DNA of 64,000 nt from Symbiodinium microadriaticum (taxonomy: Eukaryota > Sar > Dinophyceae > Suessiales > Symbiodiniaceae). The stretch is from positions 236,922 to 300,921 of the forward strand of contig LSRX01000514.1 of the NCBI GenBank assembly GCA_001939145.1, given 5' to 3'. Every line of letters starts with the position of its first letter. The first letter of the stretch is position 1. A program made the translations under genes and the position numbers. The notes below the pieces were generated by a model that ran no database searches, had not been told where the DNA came from, and was given only the letters and a program-made list of their open reading frames with translations. Positions 47,986-58,535 of this stretch are shown here, one piece after another.

Positions 47986-48150
47986 CTAGGACATTTTCAG
48001 GTGGGTAGCTACCGTTATAGGAGCCTTCTAGGAGGTCTATATATATATATATATACACACACACACATATATATATATACACATACATACATACATACAT
48101 ACATACATACATACACCTTATAGAAGCCTTATAGAAGCCTCCTTTAACTA
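47986..48150. mobile_element. Family M element invaded by a microsatellite
   Basis: TCTAGGACATTTTCAGGTGG at the left; CTTATAGAAGCCTTATAGAA at the right; TA/CA/CATA repeats (about 48039-48115) fill the middle. Confidence 0.7.
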
Positions 48151-48232
48151 CGTTAGAAAATCTGCTCTGCCAGGGCCTTTCCCGACCTGCCTGGCTTGCG
48201 TGGAGTCGCTGCTAAGCTGGGTTTGGAATCTA

Positions 48233-48344
48233 CACCCAAAGGGTCCAAAGTACCTATATAGTAGAATGTAGGGTTTCTATATTAGGAGTTGTTATCATGA
48301 TTTGGGAAAGGACCCCCCGTAACAGTACCTAGGACCCTGTGGGA
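48233..48344. mobile_element. Family J inverted-repeat element
   Basis: ACCCAAAGGGTCCAAAGTAC ... GTACCTAGGACCCTGTGGG. A relative at 52252. Confidence 0.6.
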
Positions 48345-48357
48345 CAGGATACAGCGA

Positions 48358-48480
48358 AACCCAGAAAGTTGGAACATGGGTGTAGGATCACCTTGCTAGG
48401 ATTTCCGGAAGGTTACTTTAACGGCATCAGGATATTAAATATATTGATGTTACAACTTCCTGGCTTGTACTGTATAGTAA
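48358..48480. other. Worn hairpin, AACCCAGAAAGTTGG type
   Basis: Resembles the inner hairpin nested in the family J copy at 52372-52447, here standing on its own and diverged. Confidence 0.4.
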
Positions 48481-48706
48481 TCTGCTGGCTTATGCAGGGC
48501 TAAGGGATGGTAACCCATGTTTTAGGTAAGTGTGCTCGGAGAGTAGGTAGGCCTGTGCGACATTTTTTATTTTCCCCTATAGCAGGGTAACGATTACATA
48601 AGTATGCCCACTGTATAATGGAACGGTACAAGTATATGTATGTAGGTATGCAGGGACATTAGTTCGGGATTCGGGATCGATCGATAGATAGATCGACCCT
48701 GGTGAG

Positions 48707-48751
48707 GTGTGGAACAGCATCTTTGCGCCGAGAGGGATGTCCGCACAAGAG
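48707..48751 (+). CDS. Putative 45-bp coding exon
   Basis: Fifteen codons, VWNSIFAPRGMSAQE, between CTGGTGAG and GTATGA; phase 0. Function unknown. Confidence 0.45.
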
Positions 48752-48904
48752 GTATGATTACCAGTTCATTTCCCGAAGGGTCTGTGCGCCCATGTAGTAT
48801 CTACTTGGGCCTTAAAGTCATAGGTACTTCAGGGCCAGAGGGCTAAGGTACCTGGCCCCTAAGTCCTAAGCCAATTAACACATCAAACCTGTTACAAAGC
48901 CCTT

Positions 48905-49186
48905 ATGCGCGACTGTACAAAACCCAGATCTCCGACTAGTCCTCGAGTTCCACGCCCTCAACCGAAGTGTCGCCTAATTGCTGGATACAAGGCTGATGTT
49001 CAACACTCGGCATGTCTAAACGTTGCGTTATTGGACTTGTGTTTGGGCGTATGTAGACCCCTGATCAACAAGACCCTTGCCCTTGATAAGGGCGATAGTA
49101 GGGATTCTCAAATCAGGGACTGTGCAGAACAGGTTTCTGTTTACCAAGCAAGGCTCCGCAAAAGGCAGATTGAGCTTGTAGTTTAG
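48905..49186 (+). CDS. Open frame, uncertain coding
   Basis: About 93 codons open without repeats (KADVQHSACLNVALLDLCLG; SQIRDCAEQVSVYQARLRKR). No splice or domain support; may hold an exon. Confidence 0.25.
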   Translation: MRDCTKPRSPTSPRVPRPQPKCRLIAGYKADVQHSACLNVALLDLCLGVCRPLINKTLALDKGDSRDSQIRDCAEQVSVYQARLRKRQIELVV

Positions 49187-49189
49187 GGT

Positions 49190-49735
49190 TCCGAATCAGG
49201 ACTGACAGTATTCCCTGTAAACCGCTGCAGGGGCAAGGTTGCAACACGCCTCAAAGCCCAACTTTACTGGTCAAGGCACTTGAATCACAGTACCCTTACA
49301 GCACACTTTTTCGTAGCCCTAACCCTTACAGAACCCTTCAAGGAACCCGTAAAGGAAGCCACCCCCAGTCAGTATGAAGGCCCTTGCCGTAGGGTTGCAG
49401 TGATGGGTCCTTCGGCCATGAGGTCCTATGCATACCAGTCTGGTAGCACAGTGCCTTGGCGATGCTTATCTTGTTTGGGTTAAGGGTTTAAGGCCTTAAG
49501 GGCTTAAGGGTGTAAGTTTAAGGGCTCAAGGGTTTAAACCCTATACCCTAAGCCCTAAAAGGGTTTAAGTTTGAGGGTTCACGGGTTTAAGAGTTTACGG
49601 GTTCACAGGTTCAGAGTTTAGAGGTTTGGGGTTACCACTTAGGGTGTGGGGATTAGTTTTGTGGGCTGGCCCTAGGCCCCAAACTCCATCCAGCACCAAA
49701 CCGACGACGACACTCCACCAACCATGGTTTAGGAT
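49190..49735. other. Unrecognised DNA, TTTAAGGG-like at the end
   Basis: 49190-49480 shows nothing firm; 49485-49640 is a degenerate GGGTTTAAGG/GGGTTCAC relative of the telomere-like unit. Confidence 0.5.
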
Positions 49736-49810
49736 TTAGGGGTTTAGGGGTTTAGGGTTTAAGGGCTTCGGGTTTAGTATTTAGGGGTTTAGGGTTTAGG
49801 GTTTAGTTGC
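49735..49810. repeat. TTTAGGG array
   Basis: Short G-rich array. Confidence 0.9.
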
Positions 49811-49867
49811 AGAGATTCTACGTCCTATGAGAGTTCAGTGTCAAACCTCTGGGAGCCAATATACCCT

Positions 49868-49930
49868 GAGGCTCACAGATTTTAGACCCCAAAGTAGGTG
49901 CTATTTGTATACTTGGAGACCTGGGGATAG
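49868..49930. mobile_element. Family H, right half only
   Basis: AGACCCCAAAGTAGGTGCTA ... ACTTGGAGACCTGGGG. Confidence 0.55.
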
Positions 49931-50360
49931 GTTTTAGGGGTTTAGGGGGTTTAGGGTTCTGGCATTCTGAGTTCCCCAATACCCAACCTGTAAACTTTTT
50001 GGGCTCTTAGAATTTAGTAGCAAGCTGAAAGTTTAACCTTTTTCATTTCCTTGTCTTATTGGGGAAGTAAGGCATGTGGGTGGTAGGTCGTGGCATCAAT
50101 AAAGAGGGTTTCTCACACCCTGTACTAATCAAGCCCCTCCAAGGAACACCACGGCGAATCTCCAGCGTTCAGCAAATCTAAGCATTTATGGCAGCAGAGC
50201 TCCACATGAATCTGAGCGGGTCCTGAACCCCTAAACCCCAAAGACCCTAAACCCTAAAGAGCCTAGCAAATAGAGACTGTGACATGAAGCTTATCGAAAG
50301 AGAGCCCTGTAAGCAGACCTGAGTGCATCACTTCCCTTCACATGTCCCGGACCGCAGACG

Positions 50361-50478
50361 TTCCCTAGGGCTCCAAATAGCCCAAAGTAGGTTTTAGGGG
50401 TTTAGGGTTTAGGGGTACTTTTTTCAGACGTTAGACCCCAAAGTAGGTACTGTTTGTATGCTTGGAGCCCTAGGGATT
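50361..50478. mobile_element. Family H element invaded by TTTAGGG
   Basis: TTCCCTAGGGCTCCAAATAG ... GCTTGGAGCCCTAGGGATT with TTTAGGGG units at about 50394-50416 dividing the conserved core. Confidence 0.8.
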
Positions 50479-50704
50479 GAACATGAATCTCATGTTTACT
50501 CAACAACTTCACACAGCCCTAGACCAAAGGACCTGTGCGATGGATGGACCACCCGGCATCACCAAACCTTCAAGCCCCAACCCCAAACCATAGAAAGTTC
50601 ACAACCTTTGCAAATCGTTCATTGAATCCCAGATGTCGTTATAGTGTGTAGTATGCACCGCGGAAACAACAGGATTCAGGCACTTCCATCGACCTTCATG
50701 GCCC

Positions 50705-50798
50705 TACCCATAGGCTCCTCAGTAGTTCCTTTTTATGGTTCATATTTAGAATCCTATAAGGTAATCCCAAAAAGGAACTACTAAGGAGCCTATGGGTA
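50705..50798. mobile_element. Family C element, inverted core
   Basis: TACCCATAGGCTCCTCAGTA ... ACTACTAAGGAGCCTATGGG then TA; the core is in the opposite orientation to the 40298 copy. Confidence 0.85.
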
Positions 50799-51136
50799 AA
50801 CCCTAAAGCAGCATACTCTCGCCCTGAGACGTCGAATGGTGTAGGCAACTATGTTCGCGTCTTGACCGGACCAAGATCTCAAGACCCAGCAGGCTTGTAT
50901 AGTTTCCTGTCCTCTCCAGGGAGTACCTGAATGAAATACCTACCATAGGCAACTTTCATGTAGTGCTACTCGAATCTCCGTTTATAATGCATTAGGGCTT
51001 CATACCAAGCCGCTAAATGTAGGATGTAGGCTCTGCTAGTTTAACGTCGGGCTTAACCCTAGACCCTAAACCCTACGAAGCAGCATCTAACCATGAAAGG
51101 CATGCGGCTTGCGTTACGACGCTGAATTCTCAGGCG
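50799..51136. other. No feature recognised
   Basis: Mixed DNA with one short CCCTAAA run near 51055-51076. Confidence 0.5.
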
Positions 51137-51392
51137 GTGTCGTTTTGGCCCAACTGGCTTTACTTGGGTGCCCCCCGCTCTAGTAGACTCGACGAGATGC
51201 ATACCGCCTCACTCGGCGATGCTGTTCCCCAAGAAAGTGACGCCAGAAAGGAACGTACTGTTGGCTTTGGTGCCACTGTGCAGCCTCGCCCGAACACTCC
51301 CAACCACACGGTCCGTTCCAAACAACCTCCAATGAACCAACCTAGAAGCCTCAACCCTAAACCCAGATCGTGAGCGTGAGTGTGCATCCCAG

Positions 51393-51471
51393 GTGTGCAC
51401 AGAGTGTCCGGCCGGCCGGCACACGCTCGAAGCTGCGTCTGTCTCGGCTTTGGATTGCCTTTGCCAGCCAG
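51393..51471 (+). CDS. Putative exon, GCC2/ephrin-receptor-like module
   Basis: After TGCATCCCAG the frame reads VCTECPAGRHTLEAASVSAL then DCLCQPG. The C-x2-C-P-A-G ... C-x-C-x2-G pattern matches GCC2/GCC3 or ephrin-receptor-like cysteine repeats, extracellular modules seen in tandem. It pairs well with 47280 (NCTDCAPGWY). A GC-type donor near 51472 would end it. The family resemblance is by eye. Confidence 0.6.
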
Positions 51472-51561
51472 GCGAGTTGACAGCCCCAAGCCCCTGAAAT
51501 CTAAATAACCCTGAAGGCTTTAGGGGGTTGAGGGATTAACTAGGAGTTTAGGGCTTAAGGG

Positions 51562-51993
51562 NNNNNNNNNNNNNNNNNNNNNNNNNNNNNNNNNNNNNNN
51601 NNNNNNNNNNNNNNNNNNNNNNNNNNNNNNNNNNNNNNNNNNNNNNNNNNNNNNNNNNNNNNNNNNNNNNNNNNNNNNNNNNNNNNNNNNNNNNNNNNNN
51701 NNNNNNNNNNNNNNNNNNNNNNNNNNNNNNNNNNNNNNNNNNNNNNNNNNNNNNNNNNNNNNNNNNNNNNNNNNNNNNNNNNNNNNNNNNNNNNNNNNNN
51801 NNNNNNNNNNNNNNNNNNNNNNNNNNNNNNNNNNNNNNNNNNNNNNNNNNNNNNNNNNNNNNNNNNNNNNNNNNNNNNNNNNNNNNNNNNNNNNNNNNNN
51901 NNNNNNNNNNNNNNNNNNNNNNNNNNNNNNNNNNNNNNNNNNNNNNNNNNNNNNNNNNNNNNNNNNNNNNNNNNNNNNNNNNNNNNNNNNNNN
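51562..51993. other. Assembly gap, 432 N
   Basis: Run of N; true length unknown. TTTAGGG-like sequence lies on its left edge. Confidence 1.
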
Positions 51994-52079
51994 GGGTAGC
52001 CCTCTTGTTAAAGTCTAAGAGTTTAGTTTAAGTTACCATGACAGGGTTCTGCTGAATGTAACCACATTACCACATTACC

Positions 52080-52205
52080 ACGGTTTAGGGTTTAGGGTAA
52101 CCTAAACCCTAAACTACTAAACTTTACAAACCCTAAACTTAAACCCCAAACTCCTAAACTTTATAAACCCTAAACTCCTAAACCCTATAAACCCTAAACG
52201 CTAAA
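52080..52205. repeat. Telomere-like units, both orientations
   Basis: TTTAGGG then CCCTAAAC/CTCCTAAAC with TTTATAAA spacers. Confidence 0.8.
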
Positions 52206-52251
52206 ACATGGTAACTTAAACCTACGAATCACCGAGTCCCCCCATGTAGAC

Positions 52252-52560
52252 CCAAAGGGTCCTAGGTACTGCTATGGGGGATCCTTTCCCAAATCATAAT
52301 AACAACTCCTAATATAGAAACCCTATACATCCTACTATACACAGTAGAAGCCCAAAAGTTGGAAACCCAATAGCCTCGATCCTTAAGAGTCATATAGAGG
52401 GAATCCCAGCACTAATTGTCCTTAATCCGGTTTCCAACTTTTTGGGGGTCACTATAAACTCTAAAAACCCTATAAATCTTAAACCCCTGTAAACCCTAAA
52501 CACCCAACCCTACACTCCCAATCCTAAACCCCCAAACTATCTAGGTACTATGGGCCCTTT
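52252..52560. mobile_element. Family J element with a nested hairpin
   Basis: The outer left arm CCCAAAGGGTCCTAGGTACT matches the far AGGTACTATGGGCCCTTTGG (to 52560). Nested inside is a second inverted repeat, CCCAAAAGTTGGAAACC (52372) and GGTTTCCAACTTTTTGGG (52447), plus CCCTAAA units. Confidence 0.65.
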
Positions 52561-53412
52561 GGGAGAGGATGCTGCCATAACAGCTGCTTCGGCTCCCGGG
52601 GGGGTGCCCGAACCGAGCTTGCTCTGCTAGTAGCCTGGGCTCTTGTTAAGGAGCGCATAAGGAAGCCATAGGTTAGGGTTTAGGGTTTATAGGGTTTAGG
52701 GTTTGGGGTCTGAAGTGGGTTCTTGTTAAGGGAGCTTTAAGTTGAGTTGGCATAAAAGCTGCAGGAAACCATCTTGTTTACTCTTAGATCCCGCGCATCG
52801 TAACTTAAAGTACTCTGCTGCAGAACCCAGTATCGCAAGTTGCCACGCCCATCTTCGGCACCATGGTCTGGAGAATTTTCTGGCGCTCCCAAACCCGGGA
52901 AACACTGGCCAGCTTGAACGCGCAGCACACGGGGCCTGTAACCAGGAACACAAAATCCCCTATACCCTAAACCCTAAACTCAAAATCCTAGTCTTTTAAC
53001 TTGAAGCCGAACGCGCAAAAAGACGCAATTTCGAGCGCTAAGCTCCGCGGCTCTACGGCGTTTTGCGCCCCAAGGCTTACATTCCTCAGCCTGAAGCCGT
53101 TAAGCCCTAAACCTCAAGCCCAACACCTCGATTCCTGAACCCTAAAACCCCCAAACCTCATGCCGTAAACCCAAACTACACCAAACTTGCCCAGAACCTG
53201 TTAAGGGTTTAGGGTTTAGGCCTGTTAACGCCAATCTCTTACTAACCCAAACCCTAAAGACGAATACCTTGAGCCCCTCCTTTCTGAAAAGTTAACCGCA
53301 ACAAAACCGGAGCCATAAACGCCCTAAGCCTCAAGCCCTAAGAGCCCAGAACCTCAAACCCCAAGAGCCTATAACCTCAAAGCCTAAGAGCCTATCTAGC
53401 CTCCGCCTGCAG
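52561..53412. other. Telomere-like patches, no firm gene
   Basis: TTTAGGG units at 52674-52710, CCCTAAA-like runs at 52965-52980 and 53100-53400. Open frames at 52742-52999 exist on both strands with no splice support. Confidence 0.5.
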
Positions 53413-53510
53413 CTGTTTGGCTTGTGCGATCACCAACGTAGCCTTGGAGACCACGAGATGCCCGCAGGCATGGAATGTTTTCGTGGCTCGAGCCGATTTG
53501 GAGAGTCAAG
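53413..53510 (+). CDS. Putative coding exon
   Basis: After GCCTGCAG the frame reads LFGLCDHQRSLGDHEMPAGM then ECFRGSSRFGES; donor GTTGAG at 53511. Function unknown. Confidence 0.45.
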
Positions 53511-53539
53511 GTTGAGGGTCCCCGACCCCTGAAGCCCTC

Positions 53540-53625
53540 AAGCCTAAACCCGAAACCCCTAAACCCTAAACCCTAGACCCTAAACCATAATCCCCTAAAC
53601 CCCAACCCCTAAACCCTTGACCCTT
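53540..53625. repeat. CCCTAAA array
   Basis: Degenerate C-rich units. Confidence 0.85.
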
Positions 53626-53995
53626 GCACGCTTAGGCGGGCGGTTCTGACGATGTTTTTGTCACTGCTGCTGACGGGCTGTATGATGATAATATAGGAGC
53701 CTGAAGACTTGCCGATACTTGCCTTAGGATTCCCGATGACGCATAATTAGTGTATAATCTCCCCCCCAAAAAAAACAAGAAACTGTTCGAATCAAAACGG
53801 CTTCTGTATGAAATCCTCATAGTAGACCCGCGCCCCTAGGACTAGGACGTAACTGGGGCTCATGGTGTCTCCGAGGTGCGGTTAGACTTACAGTCTGCCT
53901 TGAGCTACAGGCCGACAAACCCAGCCTCCCATGGCAATTTGCGCAACGCACCTCGGAAGCCCATTAAGTACCTGGTTAGACACACCTTAACCAAC

Positions 53996-54079
53996 CAAAG
54001 CCCACTTTTTTTGTAGGTTCTTACTATAAACCCTAATATGGGATTTATAGGGACCCTACAAACAAGTAGGTTTCGGTGG
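53996..54079. mobile_element. Family O hairpin element
   Basis: TTTTTTTGTAGGTTCTTACT, core CCTAATATGGGATTTATAGG, and CCTACAAACAAGTAGG. Confidence 0.5.
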
Positions 54080-54184
54080 GTTAAGGAAGTTTTTAAACAA
54101 TTGGGGCGCAGGTTCATGCACTGCAGGCCGTGGGCTTTCAGGGTTTAGGGTTTAGGGTTTAGGTCACGGTCTTGGTTGGTTCAA

Positions 54185-54405
54185 CCTGGACCCCCCAATG
54201 GCCTACCTTGTCAAGGACTTACATAAGGAAAGGTATAATGAGGGAGCCCTGAGAGGGGAATCGGTCACGGTTTAGGGCTTTGGGGTTTAGGGTTTTGGGT
54301 GTACCTAGACCTCATAGAACCTTCCTTTTTAGGGCTCCCTATCATAGTTTCCTAGCATCCTTGTATAAGTCCTTTTAAAAGGGAGGCTTCTACGGGTACC
54401 GTGGG
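54185..54405. mobile_element. Family P pair around TTTAGGG
   Basis: ACCTGGACCCCCCAATGGCC ... GGACTTACATAAGG on the left and GGGCTCCCTATCATAG ... TTGTATAAGTCC on the right form long inverted arms, with TTTAGGG units (54270-54300) between them. Confidence 0.5.
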
Positions 54406-55508
54406 TGCAGCTATCAGTTTGCGGTCGCCACACCTCGTCAGTAGATGATTCTCCGCTTCGTGCGGATCCATGACCGGCGCCGTGCTGAGGCTCAACCGCT
54501 CAACCACAAAAACTCCCGCGAGCCGAAGTTGCGGAGATGACAGTAGTCATACTACAAGATTATTTTGGAAGTCCATCGTAAGTCAAAGTTAAGTTCATTC
54601 AAGGGGACTATGTATTTGGGGGGCGCCGAAACCCTAACCCACTTACAACCACCGGCAAAGTAGCCTAACTAACATATATGTGACAGCAAACTTACTAACC
54701 TAACATACCTTATAATTTTCGTTGCCAAATTTATAATTTGGCTTACATCATAACTTGCAAGTCCGCTAAGCAAAGCGGGGTATATAGTAAGTAACCCCGC
54801 CTAGAAGTGGCGATAGCCATCAACACCGTATATATGGGTTGTGCTTTTAGCGGCCTATCAAGCTGCCCAGGTGGCGGTGCAAGCGTTTACGGGCCGTTGT
54901 CCAAGGCGACTCAACATGGGTATCTTGGCACGACTGTCGCCGCAGTCTTACATTGAGCGGCATAGGACAGCTCTATCTTCGGCGAGGCTGTTTTAAGTGT
55001 CTTGCTTGCTTTTGTCGTTTCTCTGCGGGTTATTCGAGGACAGCCTCAATTAAACCCTATAAACCCTCTGCCCTGAACCTCCATTGCTCTATAAGGTTTT
55101 CGAAAAATCCTGTTTGCAAGGGCTTTGCAAGGAAAGATCTGAACTTCGCGCAGGTTTCTATATTATGCCATCGCCACGGCCCAAATAGGTTGGTTTCGAA
55201 CAGAGCCCAATTAGAACACTATTAAGGTCTTGAGATTTACTACGGTATAACCGTAACACGGAACCCTGCATTACTGGAGCATTTATTTCGGCCTACTGGT
55301 TACTCAAGTAAGACTATATAAACGAGGCGCAAGGTTAGGGTAAGGGAAAGCCGAGTTCTCTGTAAGAAGTGGAACCGGGGACGCTCAGCACAAGTCCCTA
55401 CGGTAGGATTGAGGCTGAACCGACCGTTAGGCCCATCAGTCTCAACTCTACCTGCAACCCCCAATAACCTGCCTTTAGAATCTAAGGACTTACATAAGGA
55501 AATTACAA
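54406..55508. other. Mostly unrecognised DNA
   Basis: About 1.1 kb with few repeats. An open frame at 54953-55225 (LYLRRGCFKCLACFCRFSAG at its start) has no splice or domain support. Confidence 0.5.
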
Positions 55509-55590
55509 TCCCTAAGGGTCCATGTGCCTAAATAGTATATAGTATATACTTTGGCCTTAAAGTCGTCCCTATATAAGGTACTTTGGGGCC
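55509..55590. mobile_element. Family I element
   Basis: CCCTAAGGGTCCATGTGCCT with TATACTTTGGCCTTAAAGTC. Confidence 0.6.
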
Positions 55591-55865
55591 GAAGTAGGGT
55601 CCAGGTAAGCCCTAAACCGTAAACCAAGCTCACGGTCCTCCTTCCTGTTCTTCTCCTTCTTCTTCATAAGCGTTGGCCCATAAACTGAATAGTGCAGTAA
55701 AGTGTGTAGAATTCAATTCTCGTTGGGATCCCAAACCTTTATATAAAAAGGGAACTGTTGAACAACTTTTGTGTAAAGAAACGGCAAACTTATAGTAACA
55801 AGCGGCCGGTCAGCGGGTCCTAAGTCTGGAAAACCTTAAACCTTAAACCCTGAACCCTGAGTGCT

Positions 55866-55955
55866 ACCTGGACCCTATAGATGCTTCCCCTTTAGGGCTC
55901 CCCATTAAAATTTCCTTATATAAGTCCTTAAAAAGGTCGGCTATTCGGGTCCAGG
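55866..55955. mobile_element. Family P inverted-repeat element
   Basis: TACCTGGACCCTATAGATGC ... GGCTATTCGGGTCCAGGTA, TA at both ends. Confidence 0.7.
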
Positions 55956-56122
55956 TAAACCCTAAATCCTCAACGCAAGGCCTAGATCCTACACCCTAAG
56001 CCCCAAATGGACCCTAAAGAACCCGTACCTTGTTAAAGGATGTATAGAAGGAAATTCATAACAAGGAGCTCAAAAAAAGTAGGTTATTCAGGGTGTAGGC
56101 AAGCCCAAAACCTGAAAACGAG

Positions 56123-56230
56123 GCCGATGCCTCTCTCACCGCCGCCGGGTCTTCCTAGCCCTGGCCCCGCAATGCCACCACCCGGCCTGCCAAGCCCTGT
56201 TTCCTTGGTGCTTGGAGAAGCGGAGGCGCG
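56123..56230 (+). CDS. Putative proline-rich coding exon
   Basis: After GAAAACGAG the frame reads PMPLSPPPGLPSPGPAMPPP then GLPSPVSLVLGEAEA, donor GTTTAGGG at 56231. The PPPGLPSP motif is duplicated. Likely a disordered linker. Weak copies of CCTTGGTGCTTGGAGAAG recur near 56365 and 56470. Confidence 0.45.
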
Positions 56231-56787
56231 GTTTAGGGTTTAGGGTTTGGCTTGAGGCATCGGGCATGGTCGGTTTGGGGTTTAGGGATTTAGGGCCAAG
56301 GGCGTAAAGAGTTTACGGGGTTTACAAAGGGTGTGTAGGGCGAGCAGGATTGGCGGTCTGCGGCTTCCTTGGTGCTTCGAGAACCAGCGGCAGGGGCTTT
56401 TGGGTACCGTAAATATAGAAGCTCTGATACCATGCCTGCGACCCATAACCCTAAACCGCTTGGGACCTCGGTGTTCCTCGGTGTTTGTAGAAGCCGAGCT
56501 GGGAGGTTTGGGGGTGATTGGTTGAGGGCTGAATTAAGAAATTTAAGGTGGAGGGTCAAGGGTTTAGGGTTCAGGCAGAGAGGCGGGAGTCTAATAGAGG
56601 GCCTGGCGCAGTCAGACTACTGCGGGGGTTTTGAACAAAAACCTGGTATCTTGACCACTGGCGCGACGCTTCGGGGCTTCGGGTTTGGGACAGCGGGTCT
56701 TAAATCCCGTCTAGCTGACCGGCCTGCTAGCCTCCCACATACCCAAAGACACCATTTAGACTAATTTATTAAGCATCGACACAGATA

Positions 56788-56913
56788 TGTACACACACGC
56801 ACATATATATATATATATGTACATACATACACATAGATACATACATACATACATACATACATACATACATGCATACATGCATACATGCATACATGCATAC
56901 ATGCATACATGCA

Positions 56914-56945
<32 letters not shown>

Positions 56946-57063
56946 AGCAGAAAAAGTACATATATACATATATACATATATACATATATACATATATACA
57001 TATATACATATATACATATATCTTTATATGTACATACGTGTATGTATATATATATATATAGAC

Positions 57064-57096
<33 letters not shown>

Positions 57097-57150
57097 TATA
57101 TATATATATATGTATACACATGTACAAATGTAGAGAGAGAGAGAGAGGGA
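56788..57150. repeat. Compound CATA/CATG/TATA/GATA microsatellite
   Basis: CATACATA, CATGCATA, ATATACAT and GATA tracts in succession. Confidence 0.95.
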
Positions 57151-58215
57151 GATCGATCCTTATCCCGATTCCCAAATCTCAACACCCAAAACGCAGCTCC
57201 TCGGCCCCAGCCCTGAGCCCGAAAACCTGAGCTTGGAAGGCTTCTCTTACCTTGAAGAAGAAACCCCAGTGCTAACTACGGATCCCTAATAGCCATATGG
57301 TACGTATATTAAGCCTTTCAAACCAGAGCCCGGTAAAAGGCGACCCTCGACATTCCGCCGCCGGGTTTCGATCCCCTCGAAGTGGGATGCCGGGCGAATG
57401 GCATCCCGTGGCCTCTTGGTTTGGTTTGGTAGAGGGTTTGGGTTTACCATAAAAGTCTACATAGATATGAATAAATACTTAGAGATACTATTTTCCTTGG
57501 GAGTTCTGTTGTAATTGCTTAGGCTATTATACTAAATGGCTCCTAGGCCCTAGGCCAGGGCTTTTGAGCTCCAGACTTAGCCGGGAACCCAAAACAGCGG
57601 ATTTCTCTGAACAAAAAGTGTGTGTTTTGCTTGTCCGGCTTCATAACCTCATGAAATTCAAAAGGGATTCAGGATTCTGTCGTAAGAAAACCAAAGTACG
57701 TTTATACCGAAACAAAAAATTATGGACTGAGATATCCTTACCCGGTACCCTGCTTGGCATACTTCCAGAGGGGCTTCTGAGATACTCGTCCTTCTAGTTT
57801 TGTTTATGTGCGTTGTTGGCCCCCTGGTTGGGTGGTTTGAGCTTGTGAAGCCTTTTGTTCCCTAGCCGGAAAGCCAGATGTTACTCAAAGTGGCTTAGGG
57901 TTTACAAGCGTTTGGGGTTTAGGCGTCATGGTTTAGGCTTACCTAGACCCCCCAACTACCCTTTACCGTAGTCCTAAATTATCTCTTCATGAGTACTATG
58001 GGATCCCTATATTGGGTGCTTGCCGGGTCCTCTTAAAGGCATGCGCTGTGGTAGTGATCCTGGTGCGGACTGTATTTGTGTACACCGCATGTCACAATGT
58101 CATACATAGGTAAATGACATTCAGACTTGCAACCCTCAGCTCCAAAATGCCGAAACCCAACCATTAAAAAGAGTCCGGAATCTCACATTGCTTCCGACCT
58201 TGATGTCTACTAAAA
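57151..58215. other. Mostly unrecognised DNA
   Basis: Few repeats. An open frame at 57564-57797 (SRLSREPKTADFSEQKVCVL) is plausible but unsupported. Confidence 0.5.
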
Positions 58216-58266
58216 ACCCCCTTAAACCCTAAACCCCGCCAAATCCTAAACCCCTAAACCCTAAAG

Positions 58267-58328
58267 CCCGATCGTCCTCAAGCACAGCTTGGTCGCCCCC
58301 CGGCATCGCTTTTCTGCATGCCCGGGAA
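58267..58328 (+). CDS. Putative coding exon
   Basis: After CCCTAAAG the frame reads RSSSSTAWSPPGIAFLHARE; donor GTTGTT at 58329. CCCTAAA array just upstream. Confidence 0.4.
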
Positions 58329-58419
58329 GTTGTTCTATGTGCTTTTTAAGCGGTTCGAGGTGTGGGGTTTACAGGGTACCTGTAGCCGAAAAGACCTACC
58401 TTTTTAAGGACCTATATAT

Positions 58420-58535
58420 ATATATATGTTTATATATATTTATTTCATCCATCCATGCACCCATCGATCCATCCATCCCACGCATGCACGCATGTATGCA
58501 TGCGTACACGAATGCTCTCTCTCTCTCTCTCTCAA
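58420..58535. repeat. TA, CATC and CT microsatellites
   Basis: TA run near 58420-58440, ATCCATCC/CATG runs near 58447-58505 and a CT run at 58514-58534, just before the N at 58574. Confidence 0.9.
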
